A stretch of DNA of 64,000 bases from contig NZ_JBMNUS010000004.1 of assembly GCF_050946405.1 (NCBI RefSeq), positions 124,001 through 188,000 on the forward strand, given 5' to 3'. Below, in pieces: positions 45,401 through 54,684 of this stretch (position 1 is its first letter; every line of letters begins with the position of its first letter). Under the pieces are notes generated by a model. That model had not been told where the DNA came from. It saw only the letters and a program-made list of their open reading frames with translations, and ran no database searches. The stretch is from Pseudochelatococcus sp050946405 (lineage in GTDB: Bacteria > Pseudomonadota > Alphaproteobacteria > Rhizobiales > Beijerinckiaceae). The translations under genes were made by a program, and so were the position numbers.

Positions 45401-47182
45401 TCAGAATGCTTCCTCCCATTTCCGCGACAGCGAGAGCGCGGCGTGGATGAGACCCACCATCGAATAGGTCTGCGGGAAGTTGCCCCAGAGTTCTCCCGTC
45501 TCCGTATGAATGCCCTCCGACAGCAGGCCGAGGCTGTTGCGCCGTCCGAGCAACTCGTTGAACAGGGCGCGCGCTTCCCCTTCCCGCCCGATCTTGGCGA
45601 GGGCCTCGATGTACCAGAGCGTGCAGATCGTGAACGCCGTCTCGGGTACACCGAAATCATCTTCGCCCGCATAGCGGAAAAGATGCGATCCGCGCTTCAG
45701 CCGCTGCCCGATGGCCTCGACGGTGGAGCGAAAACGTGGATCGTCGGCGCGTATGAGTCCGATATCGGCGAGCAGCAGCAGGCTCGCATCGACATCATTC
45801 CCACCGAAGCAGGAAACGAAGCTGGGCAGCTCATTGTTCCACGCATTCGCGAATATTTCCTCGCGGATGGCGTCCGCGTGCTCGCGCCAGAACGCCGCGC
45901 GGTCCGCGAGATCGAGCCTCAGCGCGATGCGCGCCAGCCGGTCGCAGGCCGCCCAGCACATCGCGGCCGAATGCGTGTGAACATGGGCGAGCGCGCGAAA
46001 CTCCCACAATCCGGCGTCCGGCGTGTTCCATACCGCCACCGCCCGGTGGCCGAGCGCCTCGAGCCGCTCGAACAGGGCAAGGTCGCCGCGACGCTGGAGA
46101 CGCTCGTCGAAGAAGCATTGCGCGATGGCCAGGATCACGGACCCGTAGCCGTCGTTCTGGTGCTGCATGTAGGCGGCATTGCCATGCCGCACCGGCCCGT
46201 AACCCCGGTAGCCCGGCAGACCCTCGATAACTTCCTCCGGTATCCGTGCCTCGAACTGGAGCCCGAACAACGGCTGCAACTCGCGCTCGCCGTTGCGCGT
46301 CACGACATTGGTGACATAGCCGATATAGTCTTCCATGGTGAGGGTGGCGCCGAGCCGGTTGAGCGCGCGGACCGTGAAGAAGGAATCGCGCAGCCAGCAG
46401 TAGCGGTAATCCCAGGTGCGGCCCGACGCGCCGAATTCCGGGATCGAGGTCGTGAGCGCGGCGACGATGCCGCCCGTCTCCTCCAGCGCGCACAGGCGCA
46501 GCGTGATCGCGGCGCGGATGACGACGTCCTGCCATTCGAACGGAATGGCGAGATAGCGCACCCATTCGCGCCAGTAGCGCGCCGTTTCGTCGTGAAAGCG
46601 CGCGCCGAGAATACCCGGCGCCTCGGAGGGAATCTCGTCCGGCCCCAGCAGGCAGGTCAGCGTGCGCTCCAGAATGAAAGGCACCTCGTTGACGATCAGG
46701 CCGGGCGAGGCGTCGGTTGTCAGGCGCAGCACCTGCCGCCCGACGATATAGCGGACATGGTTGGAGCCGCGCGTCACCTCCGCCGGCAGCCGCCCGTAGT
46801 CTCCCGAAGGGCGGACGCGCAGCGTGATGCGGGGCGTGCCGGCGAGCGGCTCGATCCTGCGCACCACCATCGCGGGACGATATATGCGGCCGCGGCTCCT
46901 GAAGCGCGGAACGAAATCCGTGACGCGCACGCGCCCGCCGTCCTCCGATTCCAGCACGGTTTCGAGGATGGCGGTGTTGTGGGCGTAGGACTGGCGGCTC
47001 GCGCTCAGCCCCTCGAGCGCGATGTCGAAAGCACCGCCGCCATGCGCGGCCGTGCCGAGGAGGGAATGGAACACCGGATCGCCATCGAGCTGAGGATAGC
47101 ACATCCAGACAAGGCTCGCCTGATTGTCGACAAGCGCCGCGACGGTGCTGTTGCCGACCACGCCAAGGTCCAGGTTGTTCAT
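45401..47182 (-). CDS. glycoside hydrolase family 15 protein (glucoamylase/trehalase-like)
   Basis: 593 residues, typical length of cytoplasmic bacterial GH15 proteins. N-terminal beta-sandwich (about 1-230; MNNLDLGVVGNSTVAALVDN), then the alpha/alpha barrel (about 240-590). Conserved: SGRTWDYRYCWLRDSF, the general-acid Glu region GLWEFRALAHVHTHSAAMCW, and the C-terminal ETGELWGNFPQTYSMVGLIH. Members degrade alpha-glucans, trehalose or glucosyl-trehalose. No signal peptide. Start ATG 47182 is behind GAGG. 123 bp upstream of otsA in the same direction, a pairing common in Rhizobiales. Confidence 0.9.
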   Translation of the reverse strand: MNNLDLGVVGNSTVAALVDNQASLVWMCYPQLDGDPVFHSLLGTAAHGGGAFDIALEGLSASRQSYAHNTAILETVLESEDGGRVRVTDFVPRFRSRGRIYRPAMVVRRIEPLAGTPRITLRVRPSGDYGRLPAEVTRGSNHVRYIVGRQVLRLTTDASPGLIVNEVPFILERTLTCLLGPDEIPSEAPGILGARFHDETARYWREWVRYLAIPFEWQDVVIRAAITLRLCALEETGGIVAALTTSIPEFGASGRTWDYRYCWLRDSFFTVRALNRLGATLTMEDYIGYVTNVVTRNGERELQPLFGLQFEARIPEEVIEGLPGYRGYGPVRHGNAAYMQHQNDGYGSVILAIAQCFFDERLQRRGDLALFERLEALGHRAVAVWNTPDAGLWEFRALAHVHTHSAAMCWAACDRLARIALRLDLADRAAFWREHADAIREEIFANAWNNELPSFVSCFGGNDVDASLLLLADIGLIRADDPRFRSTVEAIGQRLKRGSHLFRYAGEDDFGVPETAFTICTLWYIEALAKIGREGEARALFNELLGRRNSLGLLSEGIHTETGELWGNFPQTYSMVGLIHAALSLSRKWEEAF

Positions 47183-47256
47183 CGTGCGGGCCTCTTCCAC
47201 TGTCTTTTCTTCAGCGTAACCTTTCTGCCCCCCGTCGCCAAACCCGCCGTCATTTC

Positions 47257-47445
47257 TCAAGATCCCGCCGCGCCGCCATATGCCCACATTTCAAGCGCCA
47301 ACCAAGCGATCGCAACCAGGATCAGGCTCGCCACCAGTATGTAGAACACCGTGCGTCCCACGCCTCCGGGGCGCGTCCTGGTCGCGGGCAGGACCTCCTG
47401 CTTTTCCTCGGGCCGGGGATTCCGGTCGTCCGTCGAGTCCGCCAT
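47257..47445 (-). CDS. small single-helix membrane protein
   Basis: 62 residues: a charged N-terminus (DDRNPRPEEKQEVLPATRTR), then one membrane helix (VFYILVASLILVAIAWLALE) and a short Gly/Ala tail. GGAGGCACACC precedes ATG 47445. Precedes the GH15 gene by 74 bp on the same strand. No family recognised. Confidence 0.6.
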   Translation of the reverse strand: MADSTDDRNPRPEEKQEVLPATRTRPGGVGRTVFYILVASLILVAIAWLALEMWAYGGAAGS

Positions 47446-47509
47446 GGTGTGCCTCCGTGCTTGCCATGCTCCCGGTAACGCCCCTCTGCCGAAACTGTTC
47501 CCATTCCGG

Positions 47510-47540
47510 CCCGTCCGCTCACGCAATCGCGCCGGACGGG
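47510..47540 (+). promoter_or_regulatory. hairpin in the mgtC-like leader
   Basis: CCCGTCCG (47510-47517) and CGGACGGG (47533-47540) form an eight-bp stem; an alternative outer pairing GTTCCC/GGGAAC is possible. It lies about 70 bp before the MgtC-family start. Known mgtC leaders are regulatory RNAs, but nothing else here proves that. Confidence 0.3.
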
Positions 47541-47607
47541 AACACTCGCCACGCACACGGCGTTCAGTACCGGATGGATCATGACGGGCCGCTCCGAGGG
47601 ACAGGAC

Positions 47608-48105
47608 ATGCAGGAAACATTGCTTCAGGAGTTGTCGATGTCGATGACCATACCGCTGGAGGTCGTGTTCGTGCGCCTGCTTGGAGCCGCGGTCCTCTCC
47701 GGGCTGATCGGCCTCGAACGGGAACTTCACCGGATCGAGGCCGGATTGCGCACCAACATGCTGATCGGCGTGGCCGCGGCGATACTCTGCATCGTGACGC
47801 TCGAAATGATGAACGAACTGCATTCGTCGAGCGATGCCGCGCGCATGGACCCGATCCGGTTGGTCGAGGCCGTCACGGCCGGCGTCGCGTTCCTGGCCGC
47901 GGGCGTCGTCGTCTATTCCAGAGGCGACGTGAAGGGCCTCACGACCGGGGCCAGCATGTGGCTTGCCGGCGCGATCGGCCTTTCGGCGGGCCTCGGGCTG
48001 TGGCCGCTGGCCCTGCTGGCGTCCGGGCTGGGTGTGGCCATTCTGTGGATCTTGCGAAAATTGCAGGTAGCCGCCGGCATCAAGGACGAGGCCGAAAACA
48101 AGTAA
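47608..48105 (+). CDS. MgtC/SapB-family membrane protein
   Basis: 165 residues. MgtC N-terminal domain: FVRLLGAAVLSGLIGLEREL, a conserved Arg-Thr in AGLRTNMLIGVAAAILCIV, then VTAGVAFLAAGVVVYSRGDV and LTTGASMWLAGAIGLSAGLG. About four membrane helices; the C-terminal soluble domain of some MgtC proteins is absent. Family members help growth at low Mg2+ or in host cells and modulate ATP synthase in some pathogens; here it sits with general stress genes. ATG 47608 is preceded by GAGGGACAGG; ATG 47581 is an alternative. Confidence 0.85.
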   Translation: MQETLLQELSMSMTIPLEVVFVRLLGAAVLSGLIGLERELHRIEAGLRTNMLIGVAAAILCIVTLEMMNELHSSSDAARMDPIRLVEAVTAGVAFLAAGVVVYSRGDVKGLTTGASMWLAGAIGLSAGLGLWPLALLASGLGVAILWILRKLQVAAGIKDEAENK

Positions 48106-48168
48106 CCGGCCCGGCGGTTTCACCCGCACACGGCCCATCCGCATGGCAGCGCTGGAAATGCGGCCGAT

Positions 48169-48357
48169 CTACGATTTGGAGACGTGTTCGGGCTTCCCCT
48201 TGTGTTTTGTCGAAGCCAGATCGCGCAGTTCCTTTTCGGTCATCGACTCGAACATCTCTTTCGATGCGCCCTTCAACCGGCGCTTCTCGCGGCTGTCGCG
48301 CTTCGCCGAGAGGGCGGCGCCGGCCGCTTTCTGCTGGGCTCTTGATCGCGCGGGCAT
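48169..48357 (-). CDS. DUF3008 small basic protein
   Basis: 62 residues, matching the DUF3008 pattern over its full length: PARSRAQQKAAGAALSAKR, then LKGASKEMFESMTEKELRDL and TKHKGKPEHV. Such small basic proteins are widespread in Proteobacteria and often linked to stress; no biochemical function is known. Convergent with the mgtC-like gene. Confidence 0.85.
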   Translation of the reverse strand: MPARSRAQQKAAGAALSAKRDSREKRRLKGASKEMFESMTEKELRDLASTKHKGKPEHVSKS

Positions 48358-48518
48358 GATCCTTCCTCCTCGTCAAATTCGGACGACTACGGAAGAAGCA
48401 ACGTCGCCTTCCCGACATTGTTCCCGAAATCCGCCCCGACCGCGAATTTGAAAGCAAGGAACGGGGTGAGCCCGCCGACGCCCTGCATTATATTGTCGTC
48501 AACATCATTGACCGGGGC

Positions 48519-48548
48519 GCAAACGCCATGTCTGCAAACGCCATGTCT
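48519..48548. repeat. 15-bp tandem duplication across the ada start codon
   Basis: GCAAACGCCATGTCT occurs twice in direct succession. It duplicates the start codon, giving two in-frame ATGs (48528 and 48543) five codons apart. Confidence 0.85.
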
Positions 48549-49607
48549 GAGGCAAGAGTATTGACAGAGCAGGACCCGCGCTGGCAAAGCGTGATCGCAC
48601 GCGACGCGGATGCCGACGGAGCGTTCGTCTATGCAGTGAAGACCACGGGCGTCTATTGCCGGCCCTCCTGTCCTTCCCGCACCGCGAAGCCCGCCAACGT
48701 CACCTTTTACGCCTCATTTGCCGATGCGGAAGCGGCGGGTTTTCGACCGTGCTTGCGCTGCAACCCCGCGGGACAATCGCCCGCACAGGCCAATGCGGCG
48801 ATCGTCGCGGAAGCCTGCCGGCTGATAGAGGCTTCCGACGCGCTGCCGAAGCTCGATGATCTCGCCGAACGGATGGGTATGAGTCGTTTCCATTTTCATC
48901 GGCAATTCAAGGCGATCACAGGACTCACACCGAGGCGCTGGGCGGCGGCGCACCGGGCGCGCAAGGTCAGGGACGAGCTTCTGGCGCGGGACGACAGCAT
49001 CGCCGGCGCGATCTACGGCGCAGGCTTCAACGCCAACAGCCGCTTTTACGAGCAATCGAACGAGGTGCTTGGCATGACGCCCACCGCCTACAGGAACGGC
49101 GGCAGGAACGCCGACATCCGCTTTGCCGTGGGGCAATGCTCGCTGGGGGCCATCCTTGTGGCGCAAAGCGACAAGGGCATTTGCGCCATCACGCTCGGCG
49201 ACGACCCGGATGCGCTGGTGCGCGATCTTCAGGACCGCTTCCCGCGAGCCAATATCATCGGCGGCGATGCGGGATTCGAAAAGCTCGTCGCTCAGGTGGT
49301 CGGCTTCGTCGAGGCGCCGCGGATCGGCCTCGATCTCCCGCTCGACATCCGCGGCACCGCGTTTCAACAGCGCGTATGGCAGGCCCTGCGGCAGGTGCCG
49401 GCGGGACAGACGGTCTCCTACGCCGACATCGCGCGGCGCATCGGCGAGCCGAAGGCGTTCCGCGCCGTGGCGCAGGCTTGCGGCGCCAACCACATCGCCG
49501 TGGCCATTCCCTGCCACCGCGTGGTGCGCAACGACGGCGCGCTCTCCGGTTATCGCTGGGGCGTGGAGCGCAAGCGCGCCCTGCTCGACAAGGAGACGCA
49601 GGCATGA
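48528..49607 (+). CDS. ada: bifunctional DNA alkylation-repair regulator / O6-methylguanine-DNA methyltransferase Ada
   Basis: 359 residues. The N-terminal zinc domain has four cysteines, C44, C48, C75 and C78 (GVYCRPSCPS, FRPCLRCNP), the first accepting methyl groups from phosphotriesters. An AraC-type DNA-binding region follows (about 90-185; LDDLAERMGMSRFHFHRQFK). The C-terminal methyltransferase domain has the acceptor Cys at about 329 in IPCHRVVRNDG. Methylated Ada activates its own operon. Two possible starts are created by a 15-bp duplication; ATG 48528 is reported. The stop overlaps the next gene as ATGA. Confidence 0.95.
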   Translation: MSANAMSEARVLTEQDPRWQSVIARDADADGAFVYAVKTTGVYCRPSCPSRTAKPANVTFYASFADAEAAGFRPCLRCNPAGQSPAQANAAIVAEACRLIEASDALPKLDDLAERMGMSRFHFHRQFKAITGLTPRRWAAAHRARKVRDELLARDDSIAGAIYGAGFNANSRFYEQSNEVLGMTPTAYRNGGRNADIRFAVGQCSLGAILVAQSDKGICAITLGDDPDALVRDLQDRFPRANIIGGDAGFEKLVAQVVGFVEAPRIGLDLPLDIRGTAFQQRVWQALRQVPAGQTVSYADIARRIGEPKAFRAVAQACGANHIAVAIPCHRVVRNDGALSGYRWGVERKRALLDKETQA

Positions 49608-50353
49608 GCGCCGCGAGCGGCCGCATTCCGGCGCAAGAGGCCGTCTCCGCCGCCGGCAGGCGGCTTGCCGGCCGTGACTGGAGCGCTTTCGCTCAAGAAA
49701 TGAACGACCATGGCTGCGCGGTGCTGAAAGGCGTTCTGTCACCCGGAGAATGCGACGGGCTCGCGGCGCTCTATCCGCACGAGAGGCATTTCCGCAGTCA
49801 TGTCCACATGGCGCGGCACGGTTTCGGCAAGGGCGAGTATCGCTACTTCAAATATCCGCTGCCGGATGTCGTCGGCGGCTTGCGAACCGCGCTCTATCCG
49901 CATCTCGCCGGCATCGCCAACGACTGGTGCGAGCGCATGGGCGTCGATCGGCGTTATCCCGAAGACCATGCCGGCTTTCTCGGACAATGCCACGCTGCGG
50001 GCCAGAATCGGCCGACGCCGCTGCTGTTGCAATATGTTTCGGGCGACTTCAACTGTCTGCATCAGGATCTTTACGGCGACCTCGCCTTTCCGCTTCAGGC
50101 GGCCTTTCTCCTGTCCGAACCCGGCCGGGATTTTACCGGCGGCGAGTTCGTGTTGACGGAGCAGCGTCCGCGGATGCAAAGCCGCGCCGAGGTCGTGCCG
50201 CTCGCGCAGGGAGACGCCGTGGTTTTCGCGGTCCATAACAGGCCCGTGCGGGGAGCGAAGGGCTCCTATCGCGTCAACCTGCGCCACGGCGTCAGCCGCA
50301 TCCGCTCGGGAATGCGCCACACACTCGGGATCATCTTTCACGATGCGAATTGA
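49604..50353 (+). CDS. 2-oxoglutarate/Fe(II)-dependent oxygenase in the ada operon
   Basis: 249 residues with a double-stranded beta-helix core. The His-x-Asp iron motif is in NCLHQDLYGDLAFPLQAAFL; a later RGAKGSYRVNLRHGVSRI carries the distal His and the Arg expected to hold 2-oxoglutarate. The sequence does not look like AlkB itself (no NxYxDG-type AlkB signature seen) and resembles uncharacterised 2OG oxygenases found beside ada in Alphaproteobacteria. The ATGA overlap with ada and an 11-bp overlap with ogt imply a role in alkylation repair, either on DNA/RNA or on damaged nucleotides or protein. Confidence 0.75.
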   Translation: MSAASGRIPAQEAVSAAGRRLAGRDWSAFAQEMNDHGCAVLKGVLSPGECDGLAALYPHERHFRSHVHMARHGFGKGEYRYFKYPLPDVVGGLRTALYPHLAGIANDWCERMGVDRRYPEDHAGFLGQCHAAGQNRPTPLLLQYVSGDFNCLHQDLYGDLAFPLQAAFLLSEPGRDFTGGEFVLTEQRPRMQSRAEVVPLAQGDAVVFAVHNRPVRGAKGSYRVNLRHGVSRIRSGMRHTLGIIFHDAN

Positions 50354-50933
50354 TCTGATACGCGGCCGGATGGAAACACCCGTCGGAGACCTGCTGCTGG
50401 TTTCCGACGCCGGGGGACGCCTTCACGCCTGTGAATACGCGGATATCGAGGAGCGGCTTCACCGCCTGCTCCGGCGTCGGCTGGGCCGGGCCGGCTACGG
50501 CCTGAGCCCCGGCGGCGCTCCGCCATCCGTGGCGGCGGCGATCGAGCGGTATTTCGCCGGCGATCTCGCCGCGATCGATACGCTGCCGGTTGTTTTCGGC
50601 GGCACCGATTTCCAGAACCGCGCCTGGGCGGCCTTGCGCGAGATCCCGGCGGGACGTCCCGCCACCTATGCCGGACAGGCCGCACGGGTCGGCAATCCCA
50701 GGGCCGCGCGGGCCGTGGGGAGCGCCAATCACAACAATCCGTTCCAGATCGTCGTGCCGTGCCACCGCGTCGTGGGCAAGAGCGGCGCGCTCACCGGCTA
50801 TGCCGGCGGGCTCAACCGTAAACGCTGGCTTCTGGAGCACGAAATCAGGTTCTCGCAGGCAGATAACGGCTTGCGTGAGGAAAACGCGCCGGATCGAACG
50901 GATACGGCGCTCCTGCGCTTCAATGAAATTTGA
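50343..50933 (+). CDS. ogt: methylated-DNA-protein-cysteine methyltransferase (Ogt-type)
   Basis: 196 residues. N-terminal ribonuclease-like domain (1-90) and C-terminal methyltransferase domain with helix-turn-helix (FQNRAWAALREIPAGRPATY) and acceptor Cys140 in IVVPCHRVVGKSG. It repairs O6-methylguanine by suicidal transfer. About 25 extra residues follow the usual end. Third gene of the ada operon, overlapping the oxygenase gene by 11 bp; together with the C-terminal domain of Ada the operon encodes two methyl acceptors. Confidence 0.93.
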   Translation: MRIDLIRGRMETPVGDLLLVSDAGGRLHACEYADIEERLHRLLRRRLGRAGYGLSPGGAPPSVAAAIERYFAGDLAAIDTLPVVFGGTDFQNRAWAALREIPAGRPATYAGQAARVGNPRAARAVGSANHNNPFQIVVPCHRVVGKSGALTGYAGGLNRKRWLLEHEIRFSQADNGLREENAPDRTDTALLRFNEI

Positions 50934-51248
50934 TTCGGCGCCCGCCCCGCCGTCTATGGAAAAAGCGGCGCGGGCGGTTGACCCCGCCGTTTTCCGACAA
51001 GATCATGATCGACGCCATCGGCAGCCGGCCGCTCTCGCCGTCGCCCGGGGCCGGATTGCCCGGGGCAGGCCCGCTTTCCGTTCTACCCAGTTCTACGTAG
51101 CGGATATCACAATCCGCGCGCAGATTTATTGTGGCGCCTGCGGACATGAAATAATGAGGATCAATCGTTCGCCGACAATGATCGGCCTGCAAACGATGGC
51201 TTTGTCACAATATACCAAACCGCCTTCAAGGCGGGGGAGGAAGCAAGA
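50934..51248. other. intergenic region upstream of the TRAP operon
   Basis: 315 bp. Immediately after ogt is a GC-rich inverted repeat (50941-50952 against 50966-50977) that could end the ada operon, without a T-run. The remaining part should hold the TRAP promoter. No gene seen. Confidence 0.4.
51220..51234 (+). promoter_or_regulatory. palindrome at the dctQ ribosome site
   Basis: CCGCCTTCAAGGCGG is a perfect 15-base inverted repeat with a single central base. Its right arm touches the GGGGGAGG ribosome site (51233-51240) of the first TRAP gene, so a protein or hairpin here could block translation or transcription. Confidence 0.4.
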
Positions 51249-51806
51249 ATGGCATTACTCCTGTCATTGTCGCGTGCCATAGATTCCCTGAATACATTCG
51301 TGGGCAAAACCGTATCCTGGCTGATGCTGGCTGCGGTATTGATCAGCTCCGTCAACGCCGTCGCCCGCAAGGCGTTCTCGCTCAGTTCCAATGCCTGGCT
51401 CGAAGCGCAGTGGTATCTGTTCTCGGCGGTTTTCCTGCTGGCGGCGGCCTACACTCTGCTCAACAACGAGCACGTCAAGGTCGATCTGCTCTACGGCAAG
51501 CTGCCGCGGCGCGGCCAGTTGTGGATTGAAATATTCGGCACCCTGTTCTTCCTGCTTCCGTTCTGCCTCATCACGGTCTACCTGTCCTGGCCCATCGTGC
51601 TGGCCAAATTCGCTTCGGGCGAGGTCTCCAACAACACCGGCGGTCTCATCCTCTGGCCGGTCTGGGCGCTGATGCCGCTGGGCTTCTCGCTTCTCGCCCT
51701 TCAGGGCGTGTCGGAGCTGATCAAGCGGATCGCCATCCTGCGCGGCGATATCCCCGATCCCGTCCTGCTGGCGGATGCCGAAGCAGCCGCCCTCCAATCC
51801 CAATAA
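51249..51806 (+). CDS. dctQ: TRAP transporter small permease DctQ
   Basis: 185 residues with four membrane helices (MLAAVLISSVNAVARKAF, WYLFSAVFLLAAAYTLL, IFGTLFFLLPFCLITVYL, WPVWALMPLGFSLLAL) and the family motif NNEHVKVDLLYG. First gene of the transporter operon dctQ-dctM-dctP, 20 bp before dctM. The N-terminal ribosome site GGGGAGG is strong but overlaps a palindrome. Confidence 0.9.
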   Translation: MALLLSLSRAIDSLNTFVGKTVSWLMLAAVLISSVNAVARKAFSLSSNAWLEAQWYLFSAVFLLAAAYTLLNNEHVKVDLLYGKLPRRGQLWIEIFGTLFFLLPFCLITVYLSWPIVLAKFASGEVSNNTGGLILWPVWALMPLGFSLLALQGVSELIKRIAILRGDIPDPVLLADAEAAALQSQ

Positions 51807-51826
51807 CGGCGCGCCGGAGACCTGTC

Positions 51827-53401
51827 GTGATCGCAATCATTTCGGAAAATCTCGCGCCGATCATGTTCGCCTCGCTGATCGTCGTGCTGCTGCTGGGCTA
51901 TCCGGTGGCTTTCGCACTGGCGTTCGTGGGGTTCGCGTTCGGCTTTATCGGCATCGAGCTCGGCCTGCTGCCGATCAACCTGTTCGGGGCGATCCCGGAC
52001 CGCATTTTCGGGCAGATGTCCAACGAGACGCTGCTCGCCATCCCCTTCTTCACCTTCATGGGGCTCATCCTCGAAAAGAGCGGCATGGCGGAGGACCTGC
52101 TCGACACCATCGGCCAACTGTTCGGCCCGGTGCGCGGCGGCCTCGCCTTCGCGGTGATCTTCGTCGGCGCGATCCTCGCCGCCACGACGGGCGTCGTCGC
52201 CGCGTCGGTGATCTCCATGGGCCTCATCTCGCTGCCGATCATGCTGCGCTACGGCTATGACCGCAGGGTCGCCGCCGGCACGATCGCGGCCTCGGGCACG
52301 CTGGCGCAGATCGTGCCGCCGAGCCTCGTGCTGATCATCCTCGCCGATCAGCTCGGCCGCTCCGTCGGCGACATGTACAAGGGCGCGCTCTTCCCCGCCC
52401 TGATCCTGGTGGGCATCTACACCCTCTACATCATCGTCGTGTCCATTCTCAGCCCGCAGAAGCTGCCGGCCCTGCCGAAGGAGGCGCGCACCCTGCACGG
52501 CTGGAAGCTGTTGCAGAAGGTGATCACCTCGCTGGTGCCGCCGCTGGTGCTGATCTTCCTCGTGCTGGGGACGATCTTCCTCGGCATCGCCACGCCGACG
52601 GAAGGCGGCGCCATGGGCGCGACGGGCGCGCTGATCCTCGCCGCGTTCAACCGCAAGCTCAACGTGTCGCTGCTGCGCCAATCGCTGCACGCCACGGCCA
52701 GGCTGTCGGCCTTCGTGATGTTCATCCTGCTCGGCGCGCGCGTGTTCTCGCTGGCGTTCTACGGCGTCAACGGCCACGTCTGGGTCGAGCACCTGATGAC
52801 GTCGGTGCCCGGCGGGGTGATCGGCTTCCTGATCCTCGCCAACCTGCTGGTCTTCTTCCTCGCCTTCTTCCTTGACTATTTCGAGCTGGCATTCATCATC
52901 ATCCCGCTGCTGGCGCCCGTGGCCGACAGCCTCGGCGTCGACCTGATCTGGTTCGGCGTGATGCTCGCCATCAACATGCAGACGTCGTTCATGCATCCGC
53001 CGTTCGGCTTCTCGCTGTACTTCCTGCGCTCGGTGGCTCCGGTGCGCGCCTACAGGGACAGGGTGACAGGGGCGACCATCCAGCCCGTGACATCGATGCA
53101 GATCTACATGGGGGCGATACCGTTCCTCATCATCCAGCTCGCCATGGTCGCGGTCGTGGTGGCCTTCCCGCAGCTCGTCATGCATTACAAGGCGGGCGAG
53201 CGGACCTTCGATCCGGCGACCATCCAGCTCAACGTGCCCATGCCCGGCGCGGGCGGCGAGAACCCGTTCGACACGCCGGCGGCCCCCTTCGGCGCGCCGC
53301 CGGCCCCGTCATTCGGCGCTCCCCCGGCGCCGGAGAGTTCGGCGCCGGCCTTCCCGCCGCCGCCGGCGTTCGGGGCGAAACCCGCGGACGCCCCCAACTG
53401 A
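51827..53401 (+). CDS. dctM: TRAP transporter large permease DctM with Pro-rich C-terminal tail
   Basis: 524 residues, about 12 membrane helices (e.g. IPFFTFMGLILEKSGMAEDL, GTLAQIVPPSLVLIILADQL, LLVFFLAFFLDYFELAFII). It forms the transport channel with DctQ. The last about 70 residues are unusual: cytoplasmic or periplasmic Pro/Ala-rich sequence with repeated GAPPAP (AAPFGAPPAPSFGAPPAPES). Usual DctM proteins end near residue 430-450. The substrate is fixed by the DctP partner downstream. Confidence 0.9.
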   Translation: MIAIISENLAPIMFASLIVVLLLGYPVAFALAFVGFAFGFIGIELGLLPINLFGAIPDRIFGQMSNETLLAIPFFTFMGLILEKSGMAEDLLDTIGQLFGPVRGGLAFAVIFVGAILAATTGVVAASVISMGLISLPIMLRYGYDRRVAAGTIAASGTLAQIVPPSLVLIILADQLGRSVGDMYKGALFPALILVGIYTLYIIVVSILSPQKLPALPKEARTLHGWKLLQKVITSLVPPLVLIFLVLGTIFLGIATPTEGGAMGATGALILAAFNRKLNVSLLRQSLHATARLSAFVMFILLGARVFSLAFYGVNGHVWVEHLMTSVPGGVIGFLILANLLVFFLAFFLDYFELAFIIIPLLAPVADSLGVDLIWFGVMLAINMQTSFMHPPFGFSLYFLRSVAPVRAYRDRVTGATIQPVTSMQIYMGAIPFLIIQLAMVAVVVAFPQLVMHYKAGERTFDPATIQLNVPMPGAGGENPFDTPAAPFGAPPAPSFGAPPAPESSAPAFPPPPAFGAKPADAPN

Positions 53402-53503
53402 ACGGCCGCCGGGACGATGAGGGACGCGGCGGCGGCAGCGCCCGCCCCGCCGACATCGCCCCGGCCGGTATCGATCCAGCATGATAACTTCGTGGAGGAA
53501 ACC

Positions 53504-54625
<1,122 letters not shown>

Positions 54626-54654
54626 CCCCGGATCGGCAGCGGAGAGCGAAGACC

Positions 54655-54684
54655 GGAGGGCGGCGCAACCGCCCTCCTTTTTTT
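54655..54684 (+). terminator. intrinsic terminator of the TRAP operon
   Basis: GGAGGGCGG / CCGCCCTCC with a five-base loop (CGCAA), followed by seven T. It sits between convergent dctP and the TauE/SafE gene. Confidence 0.9.
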
